Shown: positions 11,611 to 23,159 of the stretch, in pieces | Numbering within the stretch: the stretch's first letter is position 1 | Layout of the letters: every line of letters starts with the position of its first letter | Source of the DNA: Camellia lanceoleosa | Lineage: Eukaryota; Streptophyta; Magnoliopsida; Ericales; Theaceae | DNA length: 64,000 bases | Direction: 5' to 3' | Assembly: GCA_025200525.1 (NCBI GenBank) | Contig: CM045761.1 | Span: forward strand, 140,680,223 to 140,744,222 | Program-made: the position numbers and the translations under genes | Notes under the pieces: model-generated | Seen by the model: only the letters and a program-made list of their open reading frames with translations | Databases searched by the model: none | Told to the model about the DNA's origin: nothing

Positions 11611-12830
11611 TGAGATGCCCCTTTTTGGTTAGCACCCTCATGGCTTGGAACAAAGGCATGTAGAGTGGGGCAAAGAGCCTTTGGGATCAGGCCTGGTTGT
11701 TTGAGGTTTGTGGAGTTGTAGTGGTGACGACACTCACATCAGATGGTCGTGCAAATGTGCTACCACTAGTGGTTGCATTAGAACTGCGCGTAAAAGGCCT
11801 CTTGGCCTACTCCTTCTCATCGGTTATCAACTCATGTTTCATTGCATCTTGAATCTAAACCCCTATCTCATAGCGCTCAGTGAATGTAAACAACGGTAAG
11901 ACAATCATCTTCTACAGTAATTTCCCTTGCAGATTGCGGGCCACCATCCTGATTTGGTCCTTCTCAGATGGCCTGGAAGTCATCATCGAAGCCTTGGCCT
12001 TCACGTCATTATAAAGTCTGAGAAGCCCTCCTTTGGCTCCTGACGGGTTGCCTCGAGATCACAAGTTGTGACCTCGATCTGAGTGTTGTATGAGTATTGT
12101 GCGATGAAGGCCTCATCCATTTCCTCTCAACTCCATTTCACAGAGTCCTCCAGCTTTGCATACCAGATAGCCACTATTCCTGACAAGGACCGGCCGAAAA
12201 GTGACAACTTTTGAAGTCTAGTAAGGCCTATCGGCCGTAGGATGTCTTAGAATAACCACAAATGGACCATGGGATCTCCAGAGCCATCGAACCGATCTAT
12301 GTGTGGCATTTTGAACCAATCCGACAAAGTTACCACGGAGTCGGTATATCCATCTTCGATATCAGGGATTGAGTTCACACCATGTGCTCGCTTGAGAAGC
12401 TTCTCCAACTTGTTGACCTTTAGTACAGTAGGGTTAACTTCGAATTCAAATGGCGCCTCAGTTTGGTACATTGGTGCCTTGGAGACTTGCGGTGGGATCG
12501 AGTCTACTAGATTGTCTAGATTCTCTTGGACATTGATAGTAATTTTGGGTGCTGGGATACCCGTAGCAGGTGCATGGGAAGCAGAAGCCACTGCTGGCTA
12601 TGGTTGCTATTGCTGCAGCCTGTTTATCACTTCGGCTTGATGGGTTGTAACTTCAGCTTGGCGGGCAACATCTTGCTACATGGTTTCCACTGTTTGTCAG
12701 AGATGACGAATCAAGTCCTCCATACTAGCTGCAGGGTACTAAGTCATCTGAATAGGCGGGAGATCTCTTACTGGCCTAAATGTAGTAGATTGAGCTCGAC
12801 TGGATGCAGATGATTGCTGAACTGGTGAAT
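11611..12830 (-). pseudogene. Element A gag
   Basis: The open run 12591-12247 ends in WFKMPHIDRFDGSGDPMVHL, the conserved N-terminal capsid segment of Tat gag. Downstream on the minus strand, in broken frames, are the expected W/Y-rich capsid block, an E.FI.QYSYNTQIEV-like segment (about 12115-12070) and LEATRQEPK-like sequence (about 12050). Gag would form the virus-like particle. Multiple stops and shifts; not translatable as one protein. Confidence 0.65.
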
Positions 12831-13575
12831 TATGACTAACTCTCCTTCGTTTGGTAACCGGTGGGAGCAAAGGAAACACAGGCTGTTCCCTGACAAGATC
12901 CCCAGATCTGTAAAGTCTCTTTACACTGGTCCAGAGTGCTTAGGGCGTAACCAAACTGTCCGAAGAAATTGTGATAAACTACCTTTCAAAAAAAAACATA
13001 AAGCAAAAAGGAAAGCAAAAGTCAGAAACTGCACAACACCTCAGCTCGCATGTAAACAATACATAGTTGTAATAAAAAGCTGTAGAATTGCACTTAACAC
13101 TGACTTCTGCCCCCAAATCTGATACCCAAACTTGCAGCCAATACGCACGTTCCTGTAGAGTTTCACTCTAAAAGCACATACCAGTCAAGTGAGAACCAAA
13201 ACACCCCTATGAAGGGGTAGGGTTACCCTATCCTAATTTCGTCAGGCACTAGGGTTCACTATTCAAACAATGCAGTTTCACACAATCCTGCATTCGGGTA
13301 AGCATCCTGTCCTAGTTTGGAACAGTCCCTATGGCTTTTGATATTCAGCTAGGCCAAATGGTCAAAAAGGGTACCTCAGCAAGACTACCTAATATACCTC
13401 TCACACCTAACATCAAGAAGTGAATGGAGGATCAAACAGTACAGCGGTTGTCCAGATCCAAGGGTTGTGATCTCATCATGGTAGAGCCCGCGACCGTTCA
13501 TCCTTTTGGCAAGCTTTTTAGGCAAGCCTCTGGCAAACCATCCAGGAATAGCAGATGGCAAACACAGTGACTTAA
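12831..13575 (-). other. Element A leader, truncated at its 5' end
   Basis: Collinear with the leader of element B (see 481-1239). Similarity stops just after GCAAACACAGTGA (about 13570), whereas B continues about 90 bp to its PBS. The PBS and 5' LTR of A are therefore deleted. Confidence 0.55.
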
Positions 13576-15242
13576 GAGATAATTGGGAAAATAGAAAGAA
13601 AAAGAAAACTAAATCTATCAACTAAAATAAAAATAACAATAAAAAAAGAATTTATGGCTAAATAAATTAGATTCTAACAAACAATTTGAACAATGTCATG
13701 ATGAGGTTGTCAACCGAAAGGTAGAATTTTAATCCCAAAAAAAATAAAAATAAATAAAAAAATAGAGTAATAGTTTCCTTAGCCATTTTGATTAATGCAA
13801 GAAGACTAAGCAAAAGCAATTGTGGGAAAATTCAAGTGGAACCAAATGCTGATGCCTCATCAAGTGGAACCAAGTCATTCACATTTTTATAAACATGCTT
13901 CATCAAATTTTCCACCAAACCCTGCTAATGAAACAGGGAAGTTAATCACATTTGAATCCGGACACTGATGACAACAGAAACAACAATGTAATTTACTTAT
14001 CTTAAAAAGCCATAACTGAGGAGCAAATACTCCTAATGAACTAGTGATGGAGCAAGAACTTTTTGTTCTTTTCTTTCTTGTTTTCTTTTAACTACTTTTT
14101 ATTTTATTTTATTTTTATTTTGATTGTTAGAGGTTTATTATGCCCAGCAATGTGCAAAGACAAAACTTGGGGATTTTGTCTACAGAGCATAGTTGTGGCT
14201 AATTGGTTCCTATGACAGATTAAGACCGTGTTTAGATCTTGGATTTAGGTAGGCAAAGTAAATGGGAAGGAAAATATGAATGAATTATAAGCTAATTTTG
14301 TTTCACATTGTCCTCTACTTTTCTTTTCCCTTCTCAAATCCCTATCCAAATTCATGATTCAAGCACAACATAAGTGGTGTACTGCTGATTGAAAATTTAC
14401 ATCGTCAGTGCAATCATTGCTCTGTGCTCACACAACTATATTTTCCCTGAGTATACTGCATTTGAGTTGGGATGTGTTTTAAAATTGACCTAGCATGCTA
14501 CCTCAAATCAATGAATGTCATGAATTTTTCATGGGTCAAAATGCAATTGCATTAAGACGGGGTTCTGAAATTTCTGAGGTTGAACAGTGCAAGCCTAGGT
14601 AACATGATGCAATTTTGTGAGATCTAGAATCTTAGCTAAATGTTTGATTTTAAAATAATAATAATAATAATTAAAAGCAATTTTAACTTGAAATCTGAAA
14701 ACAGAGTAAAATTAGCATGAATTCTAATCACTGTGCCCACTGATGTTCAATGGGAAAATGTTTGGTGTAGAAGCATTTTGTGGTATTTTACATGTTCATG
14801 CACAGTTAAACTAACCACAACAAGAAAGACCATAAAGCAAGATCTATTTAGTGTATATTTTGGAGAAACTAGAGTTAAGCTGCGATTTAAATAAATTTCA
14901 AGTTAGGAAGGCGCACCATCTAAAATACACAATCCCTAAAGAACTGGGCCAGCTAGGAACCTGCAAGAGCAAACTGTGAGAGAAAATAGTAGAAGTGCTG
15001 CAGTCACTTAACCCACAAACTCACCCTCTCACACAATATAATAGGGTGGACTCACATCACTCAAGCTTTGACACCAAATTTCTAGACCTAGCCACAACCA
15101 GGCTATCAGGTAGGTCCTTGAATTAATCAATAACTGCCTCCTCTCCCCTTCCATTTCAACAATGTCTGACCACTTAGTTTGAAGCAAGTTGAACGCTGAA
15201 GTGCAGGAGTGGATATTTCCTCTTGAGCAAGTTCAATGGGTA
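13576..15242. other. No gene recognised; AT-rich unique-looking DNA
   Basis: No long open frame, splice-consistent exon or terminal repeat is convincing. A possible old MITE lies at 14224-14375: ACCGTGTTTAGATCTTGG at one end faces a diverged complement (CATGATTCAAGCACAAC) at the other. A TAATAA run lies near 14655. Confidence 0.4.
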
Positions 15243-15581
15243 CTAGATCCTTTCTCGAAACCCCAACATATTTGCTTTCATGGTGTTGAGCCTAGCCCGC
15301 AGGTCCTCAATAGCCCGAGACTGAGAAATTACCACATCCGAACCTCGATTTAAAACCCTACCTCTAGTTGAACCTCGCTCATCAGGACCAAGAGCATCCA
15401 TCGCAATAATTTCTGATCGAAGGCCCTCCATAGAAGCAACGAACGACCTCGAACTAGGTCTAAGACTCCCTTCACCCCCCTTCGTCAACCTGTTAACACT
15501 ATTCGAAGGAACCTCTTTAGAGGAAATTACCGATTCCCTTGCCCTAAGCTCAAACCCGATTCCATTTTCCCTAAACCCAAT
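15243..15581 (-). other. Unidentified open frame split by element D
   Basis: A minus-strand open frame that, with element D and one copy of its duplication removed, would continue about eight codons further right (19960-19985) before a TAG. The product is Arg/Ser/Glu-rich with a helical end (SQSRAIEDLRARLNTMKANM) and matches no family I know. It may be a fragment of an older element or of a host exon. The annotated start inside the D LTR is an artefact of the insertion. Confidence 0.25.
15577..15581. repeat. Target-site duplication of element D, left copy (CCAAT)
   Basis: CCAAT immediately outside TGTAACGCC. The identical pentamer is at 19960-19964, immediately after CGCTACA. Five bases is the normal gypsy target duplication. 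Confidence 0.85.
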
Positions 15582-16186
15582 TGTAACGCCCCCATTTTCA
15601 TGCCCAAATGGTGATACACTAGTCATGGCTCTTTAAAGTAAAACTGATAACAAATCCTCATACTTGCATTACATGATATATATAGTCTTCATGCGTTAAT
15701 ACAATTAATCCAACAACCATTAATTAAACAACAAATACCCCCAAGGGTTTACAAGTTCCAAGGCCTGAGCCTGGTTACACAAAACGGTTATTCAAACCCA
15801 CAAATATAAAGCCCTTGGCTTACAATCAGAGTCACAGCAAACGAGCACACTATGCTCTCTTCACACACTTCCACACCCTCAGTTAGGCGGGATCACCACA
15901 TCCTTTCCTGCACAAAAATCCCGTAGGGTGAGCATAAAGCCCAGTAGGAAAATCCTTCACAAAGTATATACATTTTATACAAGTCTCAAAAAAATGGATG
16001 CACATGCCATGCCATGCTCTTTTGAAAAAAATAAGAACACATCTTCATTTATTCAAAAACCATCATGCTCAATGATGCCATGCAATTTCAATTGTTCCAC
16101 ATTTATCAATTTTGTTCAAGGCGGTAAATACAACTCGTAATCCCTAGGTCGGTTGCCGCAAGTAGACTATACAAGTACTACCAATT

Positions 16187-16372
16187 TGTCATTTTTACCA
16201 GTATCATCTGGAGGGCTCGACACCCATTCTTTGTCATTTTTACCAGTCACAAGCTGGAAGGCTCGACACCTATAATCTGTCATTTTTACCAATCACAGCT
16301 GGAAGGCTCGACACCTAGTCTCTGTCATTTTTACCAGTCACAGCTGGAAGGCTCGACACCTATCATCCACAC
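16187..16372. repeat. Four ~46-bp tandem repeats in the element D LTR
   Basis: Four consecutive units each carry TGTCATTTTTACCAGT (or a near form), then GCTGGAAGGCTCGACACC, beginning near 16187, 16230, 16279 and 16323. On the minus strand they lie in the downstream (R/U5) part of the LTR. Confidence 0.8.
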
Positions 16373-17369
16373 TACCTGTCAAGACTTACCACCGTATTTA
16401 CCCCAAAACCGTTTCATGAAAACTCATATCTCAATATTCTTTCTCAATGCAAGTTTTCAAATCAACTTTCAAAGTTCAATGTAATCAAATGATTTGATAT
16501 GACAATGCAACCATAACAATACAATGTAACAATTCTTCCATTTCCAATTCTTCCACACAATACTACCATTGTGATCAAAATTCTCATTTCTCCTTTCTAT
16601 GCAATTTCACAAGATAAATAAATATACATTTATTTCAATTATTCCAATGGATAGCATAATTCCCACTTTTCAAACATTTCCCACAACTTAGTCACTTCAA
16701 GACTATATCAATACTTTCAAATAACAATTTCCAAAATGAGTAACAATTCTCATACTTCTTCAAAGTTTAACATTTATACAATATAAACAAGAAATTTTCC
16801 AAACATCATTTATTTTAGCATTTAAAATAAATATAGCAATATCAACTATGGATTTTTAACTTCTCTTTTAAAAATTCCAAATTTCTAGGTCTCTCACCAA
16901 AACCATCCATCTTCAAATATTTGACAAGATCTCACCAAAACATCTCCCTTTCATCAACATAGTTCCAAAAACCCCCAAATTTCCAGTAAACCCACTTTGA
17001 AAAGCACTCTTCTCCTTAAATCAACAACAAGTTTTCAAAATTAATCAAAGGATGATTTCGAAAATCATCTAGATCTTGCAAAAACATATATATAACTCAA
17101 AGAAAATCCCTACCTCAAGTTTGACGAAGAAACGAGTTGAAAACCCCAAATTCAACGACGATGAAATTCGATCTCCACTGCACACAACGTAACCCTCGCC
17201 TAGATAACTGACTTTGGTGAAGAACTTAGGTCTAAATCCCAATGGATTTGGAGAAATCAAAGAGAGAAGATGACTTCAAGAGAGAGAAACTCTCGATCTG
17301 GAATTTTGGGGAGTTTTAGAGAGAAAGAGAAAACAAAAAAAATCCTCTGAAATATTAGATTCACGCATT

Positions 17370-17505
17370 GATATAACGTGGTCCGCTCGAGCGTTGAAAG
17401 CCCCGCTCGAGCATCAAATACACTATCCCAGTACTTTTGCAGACAGGTCAAACTTCTGGAACTAAACATTTTCCGCTCGAGCGCATAAACGGCCGCTCGA
17501 GCGGG
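17370..17505 (-). promoter_or_regulatory. U3 promoter of element D: CTCGAG cluster and TATA box
   Basis: Four copies of the palindromic CGCTCGAGC(G) lie at 17384-17393, about 17404, 17474-17483 and 17494-17503. On the minus strand they stand immediately upstream of GTTATATC (17377-17370), a likely TATA box. The same arrangement recurs in four other LTRs here (see findings). Confidence 0.6.
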
Positions 17506-17771
17506 CAAGCAACTTCGAATGCATTATGCGTTTTTGTTTTAAGGGGCGCTGCCCCTCAACCCCACCAAGGGGCACTGCCCCCTTAGACCCCCGTGAGCTG
17601 GCCGAGCAGCTCGACCCCTGCCAAGGCGTTGCCCTTGGACCCGCCAAGGACGCCTCGATTCCATAAGGCGTTCTTCGACCAAGAAGGGTGATGCCCCCTC
17701 GACCCCCGACCGGCCCAGTCAAAGGAGCAAACACATAAAAAAAAAAAAAAATCGATACCGGGATCGCTACA

Positions 17772-17786
17772 ACCTTCCCCCCTTAA
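17772..17786 (-). promoter_or_regulatory. Polypurine tract of element D
   Basis: Minus strand TTAAGGGGGGAAGGT directly before the LTR start TGTAGCG. It primes plus-strand DNA synthesis in active elements. Element E has the equivalent TTAAGGGGAGAGGT at 23804-23791. Confidence 0.8.
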
Positions 17787-18024
17787 AGAATTTCGTCCCC
17801 GAAATTTCAAATCAAACTACCTAAACAAAAAGGTTTCTAGCGATCAAAGCCACGATATTTCATTAACAATAACCTTCCAAATATGCATAAACATAAAACT
17901 CTCCAAAAGTAATGGCAACACCAACACCCTTATTCTTAAAACAACAACACACATGTCTACATGTGTTTAACAATTTTAAATACGTTTTCACTCAACACTA
18001 GGGAAGGTTACAAAGAAAAGCAAC

Positions 18025-19200
18025 TTAAGCATTTTCAAATAAATTCGGATATTTGGAGCGGACTTCCGCCTCCCGTTCCCACGTCGCTTCTTCAACCCCA
18101 TGGTGTCTCCACAACACCTTTACCAACAGTATAGTTTTGCCCCGTAGCACTTGCTCCCGAGAATCTAATATTTGAACTGGTCGTTCTTCGTAAGAGGCAT
18201 CCTCATCTACTTCCAAGTTAACCCAATCAAGAACATGAGAAGGGTCGGGTTCATACTTCCTAAGCATAGATACATGAAATACGTTGTGAACTCCCGAAAG
18301 TTGTGGTGGTAAAGCTAACCGGTATGCCACTTCCCCAATTCGCTCTAAGATCTCAAAAGGCCCAATGAACCTTGGAGATAATTTACCACTCTTACCAAAT
18401 CTCATCAAACCCCGCCTTGGTGAAATTTTTAGAAACACATGGTCACCAACTTCAAAAGATAAGGGTCGTCTCCTCTTATCGGAATAACTCTTTTGTCGGC
18501 TTTGGGCCGTAGCTAACCTTTTCCGAATGAGAACAACTTTCTCAGTTGTCTCTCTAACAATTTCTGGACCCAGTAACGATGCAGCACCCACTTCGGCCCA
18601 ACAAACTGGCGATCTACAAGGTCGGCCATACAAGGCCTCAAATGGTGCCATCCCAATACTAGCTTGGTAACTATTGTTGTACGCAAACTCAATCAATGGT
18701 AAGTGCCTTTCCCAAGGCCCCTTATAATCAAGGACACAAGCTCTAAGCATGTCCTCCAAAATTTGGATGGTACGTTCCGACTGTCCATCGGTTTGAGGAT
18801 GATAAGCGGTGCTAAGAGTCAACTTAGTTCCCAACGCCTCTTGAAGGCTTTGCCATAACCGGGCAGTAAAACGAGGATCCCTATCCAACACAATAGTCAG
18901 AGGGACTCCATGAAGCCGAACTATCTCTCTAATGTACAACTCTGCCAAGCGTTCAACTGAGTCGCTGGTGCACATCGGAATGAAATGGGTAGACTTAGTC
19001 AACCTATCAACAATCACCCAAACGGCGTCATTGCCTCGTTGTGTTCTAGGAAGCCCAACTACAAAATCCATGGTAACACGCTCCCATTTCCACTCGGCTA
19101 TAGGTAAGGGTTGCAACAAACCCACTGGTCTTTGGTGTTCGGCTTTCACTTGTTGACAAGTAAGGCACTTTGATACAAATAAAGCGACATCCCGTTTCAT
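18025..19200 (-). pseudogene. Element D integrase with C-terminal chromodomain
   Basis: A 391-codon open frame. It starts inside the zinc-binding region ([12 protein letters not shown]). The catalytic core keeps all three acids: D in [10 protein letters not shown] in [10 protein letters not shown] in [10 protein letters not shown]. Then come [20 protein letters not shown], a [16 protein letters not shown] segment and a final chromodomain ([16 protein letters not shown] to [18 protein letters not shown]). The [17 protein letters not shown] block and the chromodomain place it in the Tekay/Del chromoviruses, whose chromodomain helps steer insertion to heterochromatin. A stop at 19201-19203 separates it from the upstream frame, so it is a broken part of pol. 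Confidence 0.9.
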
Positions 19201-19787
19201 ACCCCTCTACCAAAACTGACGACTAAGATCATGATACATTTTTGTGCCTCCCGGGTGTACTGCAAGGCGTGAGTGATGGAACTCCCGAAGTACTTCCTCT
19301 CTACAAGATTCTGGTACAAACAAACGGTCTAAGTAACATACACTCAGATCCGAGTGAACATTCAAACCTTTCTCTTCCTTCCCACTGGAAATTTTAACAC
19401 GGATTGATTCCACATCATGGTCTCCTCGTTGTGCCTCTCTGACCTTACTAACCAAGATAGGTTGAGCATTCAAAGTAAACAAGGTAGCATTCTCTACAGA
19501 TTCACCCAAGTGCAAATCAAACTTGCTAATAACATCTAGCATATCCCATTCTCGAATGGCTATACTTGCCAAACTACTCACAGATTTTCGACTCAAAGCA
19601 TCAGCCACCACATTGGCCTTCCTTGGATAATAGTGTAACTCAAAGTCATAATCCTCCATAAATTCCATCCACCTCCGTTGTCGTAAATTCAAGTCTTTTT
19701 GAGAAAACAAATACTTTAGACTCTTATGATCAGAGAAAACCTCAAACTTCTCACCATACAAGTAATGCCTCCAAATTTTCAGGGCAA
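19201..19787 (-). pseudogene. Element D RNase H, linker and integrase N-terminus
   Basis: On the minus strand the frame enters at the deletion junction as [20 protein letters not shown], then [20 protein letters not shown] and [18 protein letters not shown], the end of a gypsy RNase H. A linker and [23 protein letters not shown] (start of the integrase HHCC domain) follow. A stop (TAG, 19204-19206 region) ends it. The first RNase H residues and all of RT are deleted. Confidence 0.85.
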
Positions 19788-19959
19788 AACGGCCGCTCGA
19801 GCTCGACCCCCGCCAGTCTTGCTGCCCTTTGAGGGGGGCCCCCTGGACCCATGAGGCGTTGGCCCCTCGACCTCAAGGGGGTGTTGCCCTCGACCCCGTG
19901 GCCCAGTCGAAGGAGCAAACACATAAAAAAAAAAAAAAATCGATACCGGGATCGCTACA
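19788..19959 (-). repeat. 5' LTR remnant of element D
   Basis: The last 30 bases (through ATCGATACCGGGATCGCTACA's matching end) equal 17742-17771, including the same A run. Moving inward, the match to 17606-17740 is recognisable but with small indels. The inner 16 bases AACGGCCGCTCGAGC match 17488-17502, so a second gap of about 100 bp lies within the remnant. Confidence 0.8.
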
Positions 19960-19964
19960 CCAAT
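19960..19964. repeat. Target-site duplication of element D, right copy (CCAAT)
   Basis: Identical to 15577-15581. Confidence 0.85.
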
Positions 19965-20289
19965 AACGCTGGTGATTTCGAATCCCTAACTACATCCTTA
20001 GCCCTAGATGAAATCCTTTGGTAAACTGTGGAGACTCCATCGACATCAATGAGCTATTGAAATCCTAGAATTTTAGGAATTCCAAAGAGATGGAAGAGCT
20101 TCTCACACTAACCCATGCCACTAATGGTGTTCTTTGTTCTTCCATTATGATTAGAACCACTAGGTATAGATTGATGTTTGGAATCAGGGCTTGTGATTTT
20201 TTTTTTAATTTTTTATTTTTTATTTTTTATTTTTTATTTTTTGGTGTTTGGCGCTCAAGATTTTTATTTTGGCACTATTTTTTTTAGTC

Positions 20290-20500
20290 ATACCTTCATG
20301 ACAGCAATTGTGTGTCGTAGAAAGTACAATATTTTAAACAGCTAGCTTTTGTGCATCGTGGAAAGTGAAATTTTTAACGGCTGGCTTTTTGTGCGCCGTG
20401 AAATGTTCAATATTTTTAACAGCTGGTGTGCACGTGTCGTGTATAATGGATGTATTAACGGCATGCCGTATGCACATCATAGAAAGTTTTATTATTTACA
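20290..20500. repeat. Degenerate ~58-bp repeats (GCCGTG/ATCGTGGAAAGT type)
   Basis: Words of the form TTTTTAACGGCTGGCTTTT followed by GTGC.CCGTG(G)AAA recur about four times (near 20300, 20345, 20390, 20440). They resemble the short motif arrays found at CACTA element ends, but no CACTA terminus was found beside them. Confidence 0.45.
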
Positions 20501-21440
20501 GCTAACATTGCAAGCCCTAAAAAAATCATTGTTATTAGCATTCATGACCTACGCAATAGACATGTCATGGTTAGGAAATTATTTACAAAATGCAAAAAAA
20601 GCAAGTCAAAAAGTGAGAAACCACGGCTTGCATTTACTGTATATCGTTGATGTGAAGCTGTAAAAACCCAGTTTTGTTATAATGAACCTATTTCCTGTTA
20701 TTTTAATTAAATTTATTGTTATCCATTCCATTCTAAGGATTTGGGTATAATTTTGAAATAATTGAAGTTCAAAATAATTGGTTTTACCACTACATAATTT
20801 CTACTACTACAATGTTCACCAAATGTTTGATAAATTGTTTAATTGAAAACCATTTTCATATGTTTGCTAAATGCTTGATAAATTGTTTCTCTATTTGATT
20901 TGTTTGATGTGTTTATTAATTCATAGGGAATGGAAGGTGAAGGGAGATTAATCAAATGATCAAACTTTTGGTTGAGGAAAAAGTTCCCTTTTGCTAAACT
21001 TTTGACTGGGGTGAGGAAAAAGTTTCCCTTTGCTAGATTGGGTTGAGTTTATGAATTTATCTATTTTTTGAATGATGTTCTCTTTGCTAATTATTTTTAT
21101 TATTATTCATTGTTTTTGGGAAAGACCAAAAAATTTTGCAATTTTTTGTTTTTTGTTTGCATTACTTCTAAATAGTTTGAATGCTCTCAATTGGATCTTA
21201 GTTGTGAGTTTATGAAATCTTTCTTTTGAGATTGTGTTTTGAAGATTTTTGAAATGGATGCTCCCTGCATTGTGGTGCCAAAGATATCCATACAGATTAT
21301 CAAAAAAAGAGCCTTTTTCTTGGTCAGTAAATCTCTATTTTCCTTTTACATGAATGTGTCTCTATTAAACATTTTTTTTTTTTTTGATATATAGTAGTTT
21401 CCTGGGTGGAGGCCACATGTGTCTAGGTGCATAAAATATT

Positions 21441-21580
21441 TGCTACATAGATTAAAAAACAGATAGGGTGTGTGGGTGTGGGATGAAGGGAAGTAAGGAT
21501 AGAGAGAATTTGCTACATAGATTAAAAAACATAAAGGATGTGTAGGTGTGGGATGAGGGGGAGTAGAGATAAATGGAGGC
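21441..21580. repeat. Tandem duplication, 70-bp period
   Basis: TGCTACATAGATTAAAAAAC at 21441 recurs at 21511, followed in both by GGTGTGGGATGA.GGG.AGTA. Confidence 0.8.
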
Positions 21581-23108
21581 AAAAAGTGCATATAAATGAA
21601 TAAAATGGTGTAAGATAAATTGCTTCTTGAAAAGTTATCTACCTAAGTGTTGAATTCCATGTCTCTAAAAGACTGACATGCTCAATGTTAGAAATTAAAT
21701 ATATTTGTTGAATCATTAGTGCTTGATGACAGAGGGAGGTTTTAACGCCCTGAAATAATTACCGTAATCCATCCACAATGTTAATAAACGACAACAATAA
21801 TAAAGTAATTATCTTCCATTAAATCTAATTGAGATTACAAAAATGGAAACATATGCGATATACATTCATAATGCCTAGCCCTGAATCTATAGCATATATT
21901 TCAAATAAAAGAAAAGTATGGAAGTTAAACAAATAAGAAATGCCTTAAAGGCTTACAACTTTTCAAGATAGTTCTTGGTTACAACAAAAGTGGACTTTAG
22001 GTCCAATACATTTAAAGCCCTTGGCTATACAAAAATGAATACAATAAAAAGAAGCTCTTGCTCCAAATCCTCCCAAGCTACTGCCTTAGCGGAGACATAT
22101 CATCAGCACCTAAAATGTTTTTCTCACATAGGGTGAGCCAAAGCCCAGTAGAAATAATCCAACATAGTATATGAATCTTAACAAAGCTATAAGGTGAATG
22201 CATATGCAATGCTCGTGTCAAAATATTTTTATATCTCTTTCCAAAACCATGCAATGCCAATTTAATATCATGGTTCATAGATCATTTCTTTTACAATAGA
22301 GAATAGGGCAGTGAATCACACTTTGGAAATTTCAAAACAATACAACCTTTCCTGAAAATTTCGTCCAGAGGAAACCATAAACTGGGACCCATGTAAACGT
22401 AGGCTATACAAGCACTATTATTGCCATTTCATGGAAATTTCGTCTGGGAAATCGACACCTATGTATACGCGCGGTTGTCGGGACTTTCACCCTAAACACT
22501 CAAGCTAACTTAATTTAACATTTCAATTCATGTTTCCCAGATTCACCATTTTTCTCAAAACGATAAACATTTTCAATGCATAAGTGTGAAATAATGCTCG
22601 ATGCAAATGAATAAGAAAATAGTTTCAATTCTACTAATTCACATGCAATTTCTACAACAATCATGGCTATCCTCCACCGATAGCCCAAAACAGATATTTC
22701 TAAACAGATAGTTTATATTCCATAAAGATAAACTTTCAAAATCTCACGAGGTGAGTGATCATACATATCCAACTTCACCATCCTAATCAATACCAATTCA
22801 ATTTTATAATTTTAACATCAATTTCATTATTTATACAAAACCAACATTTGAGATAATTAGGGCTAATTCCTTACTCCTTCCAAAATCAACTCCAAGTATC
22901 AAAATCAATTAGTTCTACCCAACTCAACATTATTTCCAGCATAAAAATCATTTCCAAGAATCTATTTGAAAAATCCGTCTTTTGATTTTTACCCAAAGCC
23001 CTAGGTTATTCCAAATCTTCCAAAACTCTCAATGTTATTTAGAAATAACAAATAACTAAGTTAAAACTTATAAAAAGTGTGGAAAGTATCCCTACCTCAA
23101 GCTAGAAC

Positions 23109-23110
<2 letters not shown>

Positions 23111-23155
<45 letters not shown>
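23111..23155. repeat. (GA)n microsatellite in the element E LTR
   Basis: About 22 uninterrupted GA units. The solo E-type LTR has only a short GAGAGAGAG at the same place (about 32259), so the tract expanded in this copy. Confidence 0.95.

Positions 23156-23159
<4 letters not shown>

Larger units (their letters stand above)
6181..13575 (-). mobile_element. Ogre-like Ty3/gypsy element A, decayed, interrupted by B
   Basis: Read from right to left: leader (13575-12960), gag, protease, RT, RNase H, archaeal-type RNase H, integrase zinc finger and the first part of the integrase core. It then stops at element B; the rest of integrase and the 3' LTR should be left of the window. The right end has lost its 5' LTR and PBS: homology to B's leader ends near 13575. 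The pairing of two RNase H domains is a hallmark of the Tat lineage. Frames are broken by many stops, some at places where CGA or CAG is expected, which suggests long residence as methylated DNA. Confidence 0.85.
15582..17771 (-). repeat. 3' LTR of element D (2190 bp)
   Basis: Plus-strand ends TGTAACGCCC and GATCGCTACA. On the minus strand the LTR begins TGTAGCGATCCCGG right after a polypurine tract. The first 240 bases (17530-17771) are GC-rich with repeated CTCGACCCC words. Related to, but clearly different from, the E-type LTRs at 21741-23790 and 30965-32814, which share the TGTAACGCCC terminus. Confidence 0.9.
15582..19959 (-). mobile_element. Tekay/Del-type chromovirus D, internally deleted
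   Basis: Complete insertion: CCAAT duplication on both sides, a full 3' LTR (15582-17771), polypurine tract, integrase with chromodomain, RNase H, then an abrupt junction to a 172-bp remnant of the 5' LTR. The rest of the 5' LTR, the PBS, gag, protease and RT are missing. The outer ends are intact, so the loss is an internal deletion after insertion (or the copy inserted in deleted form). Non-autonomous as it stands, though much of the integrase frame is open. Confidence 0.9.
19965..21740. other. No gene recognised; AT-rich with short repeats
   Basis: Contains a TTTTTATTTTT low-complexity run (20195-20285), degenerate repeats at 20290-20500 and a 70-bp duplication at 21441-21580. The open frames here are short and compositionally biased. 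I see no exon. Confidence 0.5.

Noticed and set aside
14224..14375. MITE with GTGTTTAGATCTTGG ends
   Set aside because: Inverted ends match too weakly and no target duplication was found; mentioned only as a possibility.
15060..15095. Minus-strand TGGTGTCAAAGC as a tRNA-Met primer-binding site
   Set aside because: Two mismatches to the usual TGGTATCAGAGC and no LTR terminus with matching partner nearby.
15565..15582. CCCTAAACCC as interstitial telomere repeat
   Set aside because: A single copy only; no array.
17742..17757. A run at 17736-17751 and 19926-19940 as poly(A) tails of retrocopies
   Set aside because: Both are the same position inside the element D LTR.
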